64,000 nt of DNA from Toxonevra muliebris (lineage: Eukaryota > Arthropoda > Insecta > Diptera > Pallopteridae), in assembly GCA_963691655.1 (NCBI GenBank), contig CAVNUY010000026.1:1-64000 (forward strand). The letters run 5' to 3'. The notes beneath the pieces were generated by a model. That model was not told where the DNA came from, searched no databases, and was given only the letters and a program-made list of their open reading frames with translations. Numbering within the stretch: position 1 is the first letter of the stretch; the number at the start of each line of letters is the position of its first letter. Below are positions 20,412 to 30,351 of this stretch, piece after piece. The translations under genes were made by a program, and so were the position numbers.

Positions 20412-20846
20412 TGTTGGAACCAGTTCCGAATGGACTATCCTTTTTCTTTTTCATTAAATTTTGTATTGTATTTTCTATTTATTATTCTATTGAATTGTAA
20501 CCTTTTACTTATATTATAATATCGTATTAAACGCATACTGAAATACCTTAATAGAATATTGTAATAGAACTAAGTATTTTAGTACTCTCTACATTTAAAT
20601 TTATCATTATTTTCACATCTCTATGTAATTTAACGGCAGCGACGGATATATATATAAGCCGCCTGCCCGTAATCATAGAGTAGTAGCTGAAGATCACTCG
20701 ACTCTGATCTACATACATTAATTCTTTTCTATTTTGTAAAATTAATCCTATTTCTATGAATCATTAAAAGTAATTTATAACGTTTAAATCGAATAATAGT
20801 CCCTGTTCTTATTTCAAAAAGAAAGAAATTATCACTAATTTCTACA
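20412..20846 (+). repeat. 3' LTR of element C
   Basis: 435 bp from TGTTGGAACC to TTCTACA, with one promoter unit only. Preceded by the purine tract gtgcaagggggccgc and followed by target copy cacgc. Confidence 0.95.
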
Positions 20847-20851
20847 CACGC

Positions 20852-22238
20852 ATTTGGAAATATTTTTGCAGAGCCAACTCAGTAATTCGAGGCGCACCTA
20901 CTCATGACGATATTAAGATTGCTGAAAAGCTACTCTGGAATGATGCTCATTACGGCGAAGAAATTATAATGCTCGCAAAGAAGAAACCTATAAACAGGTT
21001 AAGTTCAGTTTACAAACTCTCTCCATATCTGGATGATTAATTTTTGCTTCGGCTTGGAGGAAGGGTATGTCGCATAGGCCTTCAAGATCCCATCATATTA
21101 CCAAAAGACCATCACATTACTCGACTGATAGTTATGAATTACCACATAAAGTATCATCATGACAGCTCAGAGACGGTTGTGAACGAAATCCTCCAGATGA
21201 TCTGGATTCCCAAGCTCCGAACTGTTGTCAACAAAATACGTAGTGGTTGTCAAGTATGCCTTAACAGTAAGGCGCAACCTCCAGTACCGAGAATGGCACG
21301 TTTACCATCGCCCAGAGTTACTCCCTTCTATCTACCATTTTTATATTATTTCGGGCCCATTTTGGTATCGGTAAGCAGAAGCAAAGAAAAGAGGTATGGT
21401 GTATTGTTGACTTGCCTGACCACAAGAGCGGTGCATTTAGAGGTGGCCTATTCACTATCAACCGATTCCTGCATCATAATGAAATTTTATGGCTCGGCGA
21501 GGCGTACCAGTTGAATTCTGGAGTGACAATGGTACGAACTTCAAGGGCACGGAGCGGGAGCTAAAAGACGCATTCGCTGCTATGGACAAACCTGAAATAG
21601 TTAAAAATTTCACCCTTCCATGCAGTGGCGGTTTATTCCACCCGCTTTCTCACATATGGGGGAGTGTGGGAGCGTCTTGTTCGATCGACAAAAGATGTGC
21701 TATCAAGGATTCTACGTTCCCATCAACCTTCTGATGAGTTACTTCGTGGCGCCCTCATGGAAGCGGAAATGATAATCAATTCGAGACTTCTCACCTATAT
21801 ATCAATGAATCCAGAAGAAGAAGAAGCCTTAACACCTAACCATTTCCTATTAGGAAATTTAATCGGTTTGAAATCCTTAGTCGAACCTCTTTGTGAGGGT
21901 ATGCAATTATGAAGCTGCTGGTATCACAGCAACTGGCTGATGCCTTTAGGAGACGTTGGGTGTTAGAGTATCTACCGATGATTACGCAAAGAACAAAATG
22001 GTTTGATAGCGTAAAGCCCATTGAAGTTGGCGACATTGTTTACATCGTTCATCCAGACGGCCCTAGGATTTGTTGGCCAAAAGGTAGAGTCAATGATGTC
22101 AGGCAAGGAACCGAAGGACAAATAAGAAGTGCTACTGTAAAACTGTAGCTGGGATATATGAGCGACCTGCTGCAACGGTTGCCGTCCTTTCTGTTTATGC
22201 AGATAAGGTAGGTTCTCGAGAGAACATACCAGGGGGAG
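20852..22238 (+). pseudogene. BEL A integrase, broken into several frames
   Basis: Resumes directly after element C and its target copy. Readable blocks in order: a zinc-binding domain (HHITRLIVMNYHIKYHHDS, then CQVCLNSKA), core start FGPILVSVSRSKE (the first catalytic aspartate of the usual YFGP/D block is not conserved), TTRAVHLEVAYSLSTDS, WSDNGTNFKGTERELKDAF with the second acid, and HIWGSVGASCSID where GGVWERLV is expected (present in a shifted frame near 21660). The C-terminal domain shows EEALTPNHFLLGN and WPKGRVNDV. At least four frame changes occur. A purine tract (cagggggag) precedes the 3' LTR. Confidence 0.85.
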
Positions 22239-22539
22239 TGTTAGAAAATAATCGGCAAAATGTGGTAGTACTGATACCGGTATATGAAAAATAATAGAAT
22301 ATTTCTATTAACTGTGCTGGCACATTTCTAAAATACTTTTTGACGTGTCATTGAAGAGAGAAGGTGGTTTGCGGAATTGACCGAAGTTCGTACAACAGTA
22401 AAATTTATTTCTGAATTATTAATTTATCTAATTACATTTAATGCATATTTAATATTTTTCTAGGAATTTTTAAACTTCCAATAAATAAGTTGCTGAAAAC
22501 TTCATTTGTTTTACTCTACCGCATTTCAGCTGTAAAATA
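22239..22539 (+). repeat. 3' LTR of BEL element A
   Basis: Partner of 4902-5204. Begins TGTTAG after cagggggag. Flanking target copies could not be matched with certainty (tacac upstream of the 5' LTR; taccac near this end). Confidence 0.85.
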
Positions 22540-22995
22540 CCACCTTGATCAAAAAGTTCCCGAAATAACCACCGTGTGGCGCTCCCATCGTTCCGATTTG
22601 AGTTCTGTTTTTTTTGTTAAGTTGGTACATCTGTTGTTAATGTTCCCTCTAAATCTTAGAATCATAGCTTGCTATGCTATGCTTTCTATCCTATTTTGCT
22701 GTTTGTTTGGTCGTCCGTCAATTGAATCAAAATGTCAAATTTTCGCACATATATGCTGTTTTTTTTCTTTTTTTTACGATCTCTTCTGTTCATCCGGTGA
22801 AACAGGCGGCACACGAATTTAGAACCAAACAACCAAATTCGCTTCTTTTTTATATAAATTTTATTAACCTTTTTTGTAAATGAAATTATAAAATTAAACC
22901 AAGCTATTGATATGTAGCTAAAATTGATTTGTGTAGTATTCCTCTAAAATTCTCAAATTTATTTAAACTGATCAAAGCCATTTCGAGCTCATTCA
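22540..22995 (+). repeat. Probable 5' LTR of BEL element D (end supported, start unknown)
   Basis: The right border is supported: a CA at 22994-22995 is followed by ttttggtgcctcctgtgagg, the same junction seen after the 5' LTR of element E. The left border is only bounded by the end of element A. No second copy of this sequence was found in the window. Confidence 0.45.
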
Positions 22996-23018
22996 TTTTG
23001 GTGCCTCCTGTGAGGAAT
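22996..23018 (+). other. Putative primer-binding site of element D
   Basis: TGGTGCCTCCTGTGAGGAATA starts 3 nt after the LTR end and is identical to the site in element E (27270 on), although the two LTRs differ. I could not assign the tRNA from memory. Confidence 0.5.
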
Positions 23019-23205
23019 ACTATGCTGTGTTAATACCGGTCATCAAATATAGACAAATCAAGCGGTTCACATCAAGGCTCACATCGCAGTTTACATAGCT
23101 GCTCACGTCGCGGAAACTTAACTTAAAAATAAATCCACAAGGTAAATGTGTGCATACATAGCGGCTTATACTGTATTATTGTTGTGTCTTTAAATCGCGT
23201 TTAAT

Positions 23206-24514
23206 TACGACAAATGATTCAGACGTAGAAGAAACAAGTGGACAATCGCCCGAAGACTTGATTAAAGGACAATATGACTTTGTAGAAAAGATGAAAGAGG
23301 CGTTGTCGAATCATAAAAAAAAACCACTGATCCGAAACGTCGAACAAAATCACATTTCGAAATACGTTTACAAAACATCAAAGTATTAAGAGTGGTTTTT
23401 CAAGACAATCATCGTTGGTTATTTCACTCAAACTTGCAACCAGACACAACATATTATCATAAGGACATAGCAGACCTGTTCGAAGAAGCCTTTCTGGAAT
23501 CTTATGCCTTTATATAAGACGATTATGAAAAATCTGTTGTAAAACCCTTTGTAGAAATGACTTCAAATGATTCAAGTTCTGTAGCACCACCAACTGGCAC
23601 ACTCATAAAACCAGCAATCAAATTGCCTGAGATAAAATTACCAACATTTTCGGGAAAATACACTGATGGCAGTCGTTTTATGCTGCGTTTGAACAACTTA
23701 TTCACATAGTGTTCTATCGCGTGTCGAAAATTTCATTATTTGCATAGCGCATTATCGGGAGAAGCCAACCATGACATTCGTCATTTAGATATCACTGATG
23801 ACAATTACATGACCGCATATAATTTATTAGTTAAACGATATAACAATTATCCTGTTATTTTCACTCATCAGATGAACTAATTAATCGCCCAGCCAAATTT
23901 AGCTAGAGAACATGCCCATAAAGGCATTACTAGACACATCTCGGTCATGCATAGCAGCATTAAAGAAATTGAATTTACCAATCGATGACTGCGATGAATT
24001 ACTGGCACACTTCTGGATTCAAAAATTACCGCGTGAAATGCATCAATTATGGGAACAAACATTGGGCTTATTCACCGAAATTCCAACTTTCAAAACTTTT
24101 AGTGAATTTTTAGAAATTCGATATCATATGCTTGAGTCGATCGAATTTAAATCATCAAAATCAACCACTACACTCGATTCTTCAGCTCGTTCGACTAACA
24201 ACAACCATTCTATTAATAAATCACCATTTCGATCGAAGCAGCAAAGAGACACAACGAATCACATTTTCCACAAAAAATCAACAGAACAATATTCCATCAA
24301 ATGTGCAATTTGCCCCGACAACCACCTAATTCGACGATATCCAAAATTTCTAGCTATGGACTGTTTCGAACGAAAGGCAATCATCGATAAGTCGAAATTC
24401 TGTTTAAATTGTTTAAGCCATTCTCATTTGATTGCAGCGTGCAATAGCTCAAAAAATTGTCAACAATGTGGCAAACGACACCACACATTGCTGCATTTTC
24501 CACCAAAAATTTAA
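23206..24514 (+). pseudogene. BEL D gag with zinc knuckles, broken
   Basis: From about 23210 the frames read NDSDVEETSGQSPEDLIKGQ, then KPAIKLPEIKLPTFSGKYTD (DUF1759 start) near 23620, HSALSGEANHDIRHLDI near 23745 and YNLLVKRYNN near 23820. An uninterrupted stretch from about 23912 to 24514 continues the gag core (CDELLAHFWIQKLPREMHQL) and ends with three cysteine/histidine clusters: CAICPDNHLIRRYPKF, CLNCLSHSHLIAAC and CQQCGKRHHTLLHF. Stops and frameshifts occur at about 23340, 23517, 23708 and 23880. The product would package element RNA. Confidence 0.8.
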
Positions 24515-24834
24515 ACATCCAACAATCCTTGCACACAAAATCACAACCACATGTTTTACTAGCAACTGCAATAGTTCATGCCATAGATGACTATGGAAAA
24601 TCATATGCACTCCGTGCATTAATAGATCAAACCAGCGATGTGTCTTTGGTAACCGAGCGAGTAGCACAATTATTTGGTTTAAGCAAACGTTCTGTGAGTG
24701 CACTAACTGACGGTGTCGGTAAAACAAATTCACAAGAATGTCAACAAGCACTTACCCTCACCATTCGATCGATGATCTATTCTAATTTTCAACATAACAA
24801 ATCATATGAAATTGAATTGTTTCCATGTTTGTAA
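24515..24834 (+). pseudogene. BEL D protease (DUF1758-like), truncated, altered active site
   Basis: The frame shows LATAIVHAIDDYGKSYALRA followed by LIDQTSDVSLVTERVAQLFG. In BEL/Pao proteases the corresponding block is normally D-Q-G-S; here it reads DQTS, replacing the glycine next to the catalytic aspartate, so activity is unlikely. The domain overlaps the end of gag and continues to about 24834, where coding stops at a TA-rich microsatellite (24835-24870). Polymerase sequence of the same type reappears only at 48955. Confidence 0.75.
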
Positions 24835-24944
24835 TATATATATATAATATGTATGTATATATATGTATAAATCCGCACTTCCACTCTGAGGCTTAATTGT
24901 CCATTGTGATTGCCCTCATTTAATTGCCCGGATGAGGCACGTCT

Positions 24945-25870
24945 CTAACCACGGTTTCCGTCAGCAGTCCAGGTAATGTCTTTATTGAACCATTTGGTTC
25001 TCCGGATGAAGGTAAGAAGATCCGATAGTTCCACTTTCGTTATCTCTGTTAGACTATTGAAAAAGCGCGACCCCAAACATGGGAGTCTGCTCATCTGCAG
25101 CCTTGGACATTGACATAGAAAGTGAAGAATCAATTATGTATCTTCTTCATCATGACAACTTCTGCACAGTCCGCTCGCTGGAATGCGCCACCGTTGAAGC
25201 ATTGGTGCAATAGCACAATGTCCAGTTATGACCACTCTGAGCAGACGTACTGCAGATTTGTTGTGCCCTAAGAGGACATTTGTCCTCTTTCTATCAAACC
25301 TTAACCACAAGGCCCGTGAAACTATACAGTCATCTAGGTTAGTCCAAGCGTCATTTGACACCGCTATGGTGTACTCGTCTATTTTCCTAAATAGTTCACA
25401 CATCGGAGATTGTATAGAGGTATCCGCCTTGTTAAGGTCCATTTCAGAGCCCCTTCTGGCCATTTCATCTGCTATTTCGTTCCCTTCAATATTGCTATGT
25501 CCAGGAAACAGGCAAAGACTGACCTTGTGGTGCTCAATGGCCATCAGTGAAGCACGACATTTCTTTACAATCTCTAACTATTTTGGATTCTATTGCCTTC
25601 ATTGCAGCCTGACTGTCAGTAAAGATAGTGATATTCGAAATCGGAATCGTACTGTCTTGTAGAAGTCGAGCTGCTTTCTCAATAGCAAAAATCTCTGGCT
25701 GAAAAACGCTACAGCTGTCAGGAAGACGATACGACCGCCTTAGCTGCAGGTCTTCGGAGTAGAGACCAGCTCCAGTTCCATTCTCCATCTTTGAGCCGTC
25801 GGTAAAGATGGTAATACCAGCATTACCTGTTACCGAACCCGACTTCCAGTCTTCTCTGGTTGGATAAAGA
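24945..25870 (-). pseudogene. LINE H, RNase H and C-terminal zinc finger
   Basis: Minus-strand, read from about 25870 downward: YPTREDWKSGSVTGNAGITI, FTDGSKMENG (first RNase H acid), FQPEIFAIEKAARLL (acid E), TIFTDSQAAMKAIESKI (third), then after a frame change CLFPGHSNIEGNEIADEMAR. The end carries a zinc-finger-like cluster, CRSCHDEEDT, then HFLCQCPRL, typical of RNase H-bearing LINEs (R1/LOA group). Frames break near 25540 and 25134. Orientation and domain order fit the missing 3' half of the LINE whose endonuclease and reverse transcriptase lie at 45149-47456; that link is inferred. Confidence 0.8.
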
Positions 25871-26086
25871 GTTAGAATTTGTAACGAACCTTACTCCGGG
25901 GTATCACTCGCCGTGTCCGCGGTCCGATTACAGAAAATTTGTTTATCTGCAATGACCCCCAGCTGACAGTAATCTTCGAGTCCCCGTACAGGGGAGCGTT
26001 CGCCGTTGGGTTGTGTATACGTAGGTGTGTACAGAACCCTGGAGAGTACACGCAGTGCCACGCGGACAATGTGGTTACGGCGGGTA

Positions 26087-26461
26087 GGTAGCACACACAG
26101 TGCAACTACCGGGAGACGCTAGTAGGAGTGGATAGGGGGAGCCCACAAAATGCTATTCTCCGAAGATGCTAATACGAGAAAGAGCGGTAGCACACACAGT
26201 GCAAAAACCGGAAGACACTAGTAGAAGTGAGCAGGGGGAGCGCACAAAATGCTACTCCCTGAAGATGCTAATGCGAGAAAGTGCGGTAGCACACACAGTG
26301 CAACTACCGGGAGACACTAGTAGAAGTGGACAGAGGGGAGCGCACAAAATGCTACTCCCTGAAGATGCTAATGCGAGAAAGTGCGGTACCACACACAGTG
26401 CAACTACCGGAAGACACTAGTAGAAGTGGACAGAGGGGAGCGCACAAAATGCTACTCCCTG
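26087..26461 (+). repeat. 99-bp tandem repeat, about 3.8 copies
   Basis: Units start at 26087, 26186, 26285 and 26385 (spacing 99, 99 and 100), each opening with ggtagcacacacagtgc or a one-base variant and containing gggagcgcacaaaatgct. The fourth copy is partial. The unit length is a multiple of three, so one frame stays open across the middle copies (26166-26420) without meaningful composition. I see no gene. Confidence 0.9.
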
Positions 26462-26900
26462 GTATTATCTTCACAATAAAAATATCACAATACTTACAAA
26501 TTTCAATTGTTCTTTATTGGTTGGTTTCGTTTTGGTATTTACAGCTATCGGATTTCCCCCAATGTCGGTGATCTGCCGTGATAAAAAAAAGACGTCCGTC
26601 GGTGCTGAGATACGTGCCAAGAACACAGACCGGAAATTTGGAAAGCGCGTGCTTAACATGGCTGCAACCGCGTCTTCTGTGCCGTATGTTCAGTGTTGTT
26701 CTCCTCAACACTACCCCAGGGTCGCATTCCTTAGACTATGCAACTTAATCTAACTTATACTACATTACCATAATAATACAATTCATATTGATATACAACT
26801 AAGATTTAATTCAGGGGCGTAAAGAATTCATTGAATCGAACAAAATAATAAAAACAAGAATAGTAAAACTAACTTCAACAGAGTAAATTCAAATTATGCA
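26462..26900. other. Unassigned sequence between LINE H pieces
   Basis: Non-coding. The part 26640-26740 (ending caacactaccccagggtcgc) looks like an LTR or promoter fragment but has no partner in the window. Together with 25871-26086 and the tandem repeat it separates the RNase H end of LINE H from the piece at 26901-27024. Confidence 0.4.
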
Positions 26901-27024
26901 AATAAATAAAAAATAGAAATTAAATGATGTTCAGCCCAGGGTGAAGGGCACAAATGTGGACCACTAATTTGCGTCCTTACAAATTCTAGTAATAAAATCT
27001 AAATTTGAAGTCATATAATCCATG
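26901..27024 (-). pseudogene. LINE H, short piece between reverse transcriptase and RNase H
   Basis: On the minus strand 27024 downward reads MDYMTSNLDFITRICKDAN and then a stop. It continues in frame from GIKADLDVA on the far side of elements E and F (45149-45180) once those and one gctac copy are removed. This proves that E landed inside LINE H. Confidence 0.8.
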
Positions 27025-27029
27025 GCTAC

Positions 27030-27266
27030 TGCTTAGGATGCCCACAATCTTGCTACAAAATCTTATTTAAATTTCATGCCATGTGGCAACACTATTTTTG
27101 CTTGTCATTTTTCTATTCTATTTTGGATTATTATAATTTTGAGTTCCTTTGCACATTGTTCTGTGCGCACTTTTTCATACAGAATTTAATTGAATTATTA
27201 AAGTATTTTAAAACCTACATCTTGTGTTTCACTCAACTCACAATTGAGATAGAAATATCTCAAACA
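27030..27266 (+). repeat. 5' LTR of element E
   Basis: 237 bp, TGCTTAGG...CTCAAACA. Followed by ttt and the putative primer site TGGTGCCTCCTGTGAGGAATA shared with element D. Confidence 0.95.
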
Positions 27267-27416
27267 TTTTGGTGCCTCCTGTGAGGAATATCAGATGTTA
27301 CAAAGTGCGTACAGAACAATAGTACAATAGAGCAAATTTTGAGGTTAGACCTAACCAAAAAAGATCACAACACACGTGTTTTCTGCAAACATTATTTGGT
27401 GGTGCTCCAAATTCGA

Positions 27417-28363
27417 ATGGCGGAATTAAGGCTACGCACATCAGCAATAAGAGCCATTAGGCGCATTCATGATCACGTACGTCACCTACAACCGGGTTTC
27501 TGTGATGCATTTCAGCTTGAGCAAGAGCTGAAATCGCTATCTGCGCATTTTGATCGGTTCACTATACATCATGACCAGATAGTGAGCACTGCAGAAAAGG
27601 TGGAAATCGAAGCGCATGACGAGCCATGGGAAGAAGTGGAAGATGCGTACAAAGACACAAGCATCAGGCTGAAGCGTTTGCTAGTGGGTGCTAAATTACC
27701 GCCAGGTTCCAATTCGGCAGCGCGTGAAATTGAGGTTAAGTTAGAACCACTTGTGATTCCCACGTTCGGCGGAACTATGCGAAATTGGCTTGCGTTCAGG
27801 GACACATTTGAAATGCTTGTCCATAATACGCAGTACCCAGAAGCTTGCAAATTAGGTAAATTGCGACAAGTGGTTAGTGCGAGCGTAGTGCCTCTTATTG
27901 GTAGTGTTTACTCTGGTGGATATGAAGATGTTTGGCAGGCGCTTAAAAATCGATTCGATAATAAAAAGCAGTTGGCCGAAGTCCACGTTTCATGCTTGCT
28001 CAACGTCAGGCCGGCGTCAGAGGAAACCACAAAGGATTTCCACGCTTGGATGAATTGCTCACATTTCTAGAAAGGCGAGCACACAGTCTCAGTACTGAGG
28101 TCGTTACATGGTCAAGTCGAACAGAATCATCACCACGCGATCACCATCGCGCTGGAGTATTGCCACGTACTGTCAAGTCCTACGTTACAGCTGCAGATGA
28201 AGTCATCGAACCACGAATGTGTCACATTGCTAGCGCTGAAACCCGAGCAGCGCATCAATGCTGTGAAACTTGGCCACTCAGCGAAGCAGTGCCCTTCAGG
28301 TGATTGCCGACATTGCCATCGCAAACATAATTCATTGCTTTGCTGCGAAGCTCCATCTTAAGC
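27417..28363 (+). pseudogene. BEL E gag, frame-broken
   Basis: ATG at 27417 opens a 218-codon stretch to 28070. It contains an N-terminal helical region (RAIRRIHDHVRHLQPGF) and the DUF1759 core (PTFGGTMRNWLAFRDTFEML, then KLGKLRQVVSASVVPLIGSV and YEDVWQALKNRFDNKKQL). The stop at 28070 follows a deletion or frameshift. The end of gag is in another frame near 28255-28363: LGHSAKQCPSGDCRHCHRKHN and SLLCC, a CCHC-type RNA-binding cluster. The part between, normally about 100 codons of gag, is incomplete. Gag would form the particle and select element RNA. Confidence 0.85.
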
Positions 28364-28474
28364 CACAGCCGTATCTGTCCATGTGGCAACCCATTCTAAT
28401 CAACCAGTGGCAGCCACACCAGCGCTGCCGTCAGAGGGTTTGTGACTAGAACCACCCACAGTCACCAGCCTTGC

Positions 28475-28943
28475 CAATGCGAATTCTACTGTTCTTCTGG
28501 CTACGGCGCAAGTTTATACATCTGGTGACTCTACAATTCAGCGCCCGGCGCGTGCACTCTGCGATCCTGGATCGCAAATAAGTTTTATAACAAATCGTTT
28601 GGCAAATTCATTATCTTTGCGCAGGAGTAAGTACGATGTTCCTGTAGAGGGGATCGGTGCTCATTCTTACACACGGGCAAAAGGCAGTGTTTCGCTTACG
28701 CTTAATGAGTTGAAAATCAATCCACTTGTCATTCCTTCAATTACCTCGGTCATCCCAACAGTGCACATTGACATGACACAGTGGCCACATTTGTCCAACC
28801 TCAAGCTGGCTGACACACAATTCGGCACTCCTGGTAACATTGATGTCCTCATTGGGGCTGATGTGTGGGGTCTTAAAGTTGAAAGTGACGTCATCAGTGG
28901 TGGCCTTGATGAACCCCACGCCCAGCGTACACGGTTTGGTTGA
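28475..28943 (+). pseudogene. BEL E protease domain, separated from its neighbours
   Basis: Open from about 28475 to 28943. VLLATAQVYTSGDST is followed by RALCDPGSQISFITNRLANS: the active site reads DPGS, keeping the catalytic aspartate, glycine and serine of retroviral-type proteases. NIDVLIGADVWG near 28840 is the flap-distal block seen in DUF1758 domains. It would cut the polyprotein after synthesis. Stops at 28440 and 28943 cut it off from gag and polymerase. Confidence 0.85.
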
Positions 28944-28999
28944 GTTGTCTTTGGGCCAGCATCAGCAGCGCAAAATTCCACGCTGCCCTCTCTTTCATT

Positions 29000-30185
29000 C
29001 AGCGCGCAGCTAAGCGAAGAGGAGGTACGCTTGGAGGAGCTTGTGCGAAATTTTTGGAAGCTTGAGGAGGTGCCATCCCATGAATATGATGAAGGAGACG
29101 AGTGTGCACGAATATTTTCCGCGACGCATACCCACACTGTTGATGGCCGTTACGTCGTTCACTTACCATTTCATTCTGATGCTCCACAGTTGGGCGATTC
29201 ATACACAAACGCATTGCGGCAGTTCCATTCACTCGAGCAACGACTGGCTGCGAATAGCGACTTAACGCTTGGTCATATGGAGCGTGTCAATCGACTCAGT
29301 GATCGCAGAATCAGCAGGAAAGTTTCGCGTTGTATTTAATGCGTCAGCGCAAACTACAACAAGCGTCTCACTAAATGACATTCAGCTGGTAGGCGCAACT
29401 ATTCATTAATTAATATCCTCTTTCGATTTCGCCGCTTCCGCATCGCACTGTCAGCGGATATCGAAAAGATGTTCCGGCAGGTGTTAGTAACTCCAAGCCA
29501 TAGAGATTTCCAACGAATTCTTTGGCGAGAATCACCTACCGATGAAATTGCTGTTTACCGTCTAACAACCATCACATATGGCATGGCTTGCAGCCCATAC
29601 AACGCAGTTCGTGCGCTTAATCAATGTGCGTACGACAACCACAACAAGGTGGCAGACAAGAATCAAGCGATTGCCGCACGCAATGCAATCCTGACTTCAT
29701 TTTATGTTGACGATTTCCTCTTCAGTTGTGACTCTAAGTGTGAAGCTGTAGAACTAGCTACCAATGTGGGTACAGTTTTGTCAGCCGGACAGTTCAACTT
29801 ACGCAAATGGAACTCCAATAGTGGTGAGGTAATTACGCACTTAACTGGTACCAATTCTTATATTGCAGAGCTCACCATCGATTCTCCAACGGCAACAGTA
29901 CTTGGATTACGATGGGATCCAATTGCAGATGAGCTCTTTTTTAGAGTGGATCTCAAGGTAGCTTCCGGTCCCCCCACTAAGCGGCGGGTGCTGAGTGAAA
30001 TCGCCAAGCTGTTCGACCCTACCGGTATGCTATCCCCAATTGTGATCGCTGGCAAGATATTTATACAAACTTTGTGGTCAGCTGGCCTAGCCTTTGATAC
30101 GCCCCTTCCAGTTGACCTTCACAACATATGGGTCACATTCCGTGACGGACTTGCTGTCATCAACCGTATTCGAGTGCCTCGTTGA
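29000..30185 (+). pseudogene. BEL E reverse transcriptase, with deletions
   Basis: 29000-29339 is the linker before the polymerase (VRNFWKLEEVPSHEYDEGD and TVDGRYVVHLPFHSD). The N-terminal part of the polymerase is truncated; GKFRVVFNASAQTTTSVSLN follows in a shifted frame, then a stop near 29407. The open stretch 29469-30185 contains MFRQVLVTPSHRDFQRILWR, ITYGMACSPYNAVRALNQCA and the active-site box SFYVDDFLFSCD with the normal YVDD. Downstream are the connection-like blocks LSAGQFNLRKWNSN and LSEIAKLFDPTGMLSPI. The core is readable but the protein is interrupted. Confidence 0.85.
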
Positions 30186-30351
30186 TTAGGAATGGCTAAT
30201 GGCAAAGCTACTACTATGCGGCGGTTATCTACACGAAGACGATTGACGATGAAGGCAGTCCTCTCGTATCGTTGCTCACTGCCCGTACTAAGGTGGCTTC
30301 GCTAAAAGGCGCCACGATTCCTCTCCTCGAGCTCTGCGAGGCCTCGGAGCA
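30186..30351 (+). pseudogene. BEL E RNase H remnant
   Basis: Only about 50 codons remain: AAVIYTKTIDDEG, then ARTKVASLKGATIPLLELCE, the 'LL..K..V.P.K...IPRLEL' block of BEL/Pao RNase H. The rest of the domain is deleted; the frame then runs into the pre-integrase linker. Confidence 0.7.

Larger units (their letters stand above)
16336..20846 (+). mobile_element. Element C: non-autonomous BEL-type LTR retrotransposon related to B
   Basis: LTRs at 16336-16956 and 20412-20846 share sequence throughout except for an internal duplication in the 5' copy. A perfect 5-bp target duplication cacgc flanks the element (16331-16335 and 20847-20851), and removing the insert restores the BEL A frame. Its LTR start (TGTYGGAACCAGTTCC), primer site and last 130 bp before the 3' LTR (ending gtgcaagggggccgc) match element B. 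The interior carries no protease, reverse transcriptase, RNase H or integrase, only a short first exon, repeats and the remnant of a knuckle exon. Confidence 0.95.
4902..22539 (+). mobile_element. BEL/Pao retrotransposon A, old and split by nested insertions
   Basis: One BEL/Pao element can be followed through the window in order: 5' LTR (4902-5204), gag (5205-6085), gag/protease (7445-8100), start of the polymerase region (9990-10320 and 11266-11455), reverse transcriptase and RNase H (15004-16335), integrase (20852-22238) and 3' LTR (22239-22539). The pieces are collinear and on one strand. At the B and C insertions the reading frame resumes exactly when the insert and one 5-bp target copy are removed. 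The two LTRs differ at roughly 6-7 percent of positions after their divergent first 20 bases (my hand count), against about 0.5 percent for inserted element B, so A is much older. All its genes carry stops or frameshifts. Confidence 0.85.

Noticed and set aside
26166..26420. Repeat protein of 33-residue units
   Set aside because: Unit of 99 bp keeps any frame open by arithmetic; sequence has no protein-like character.
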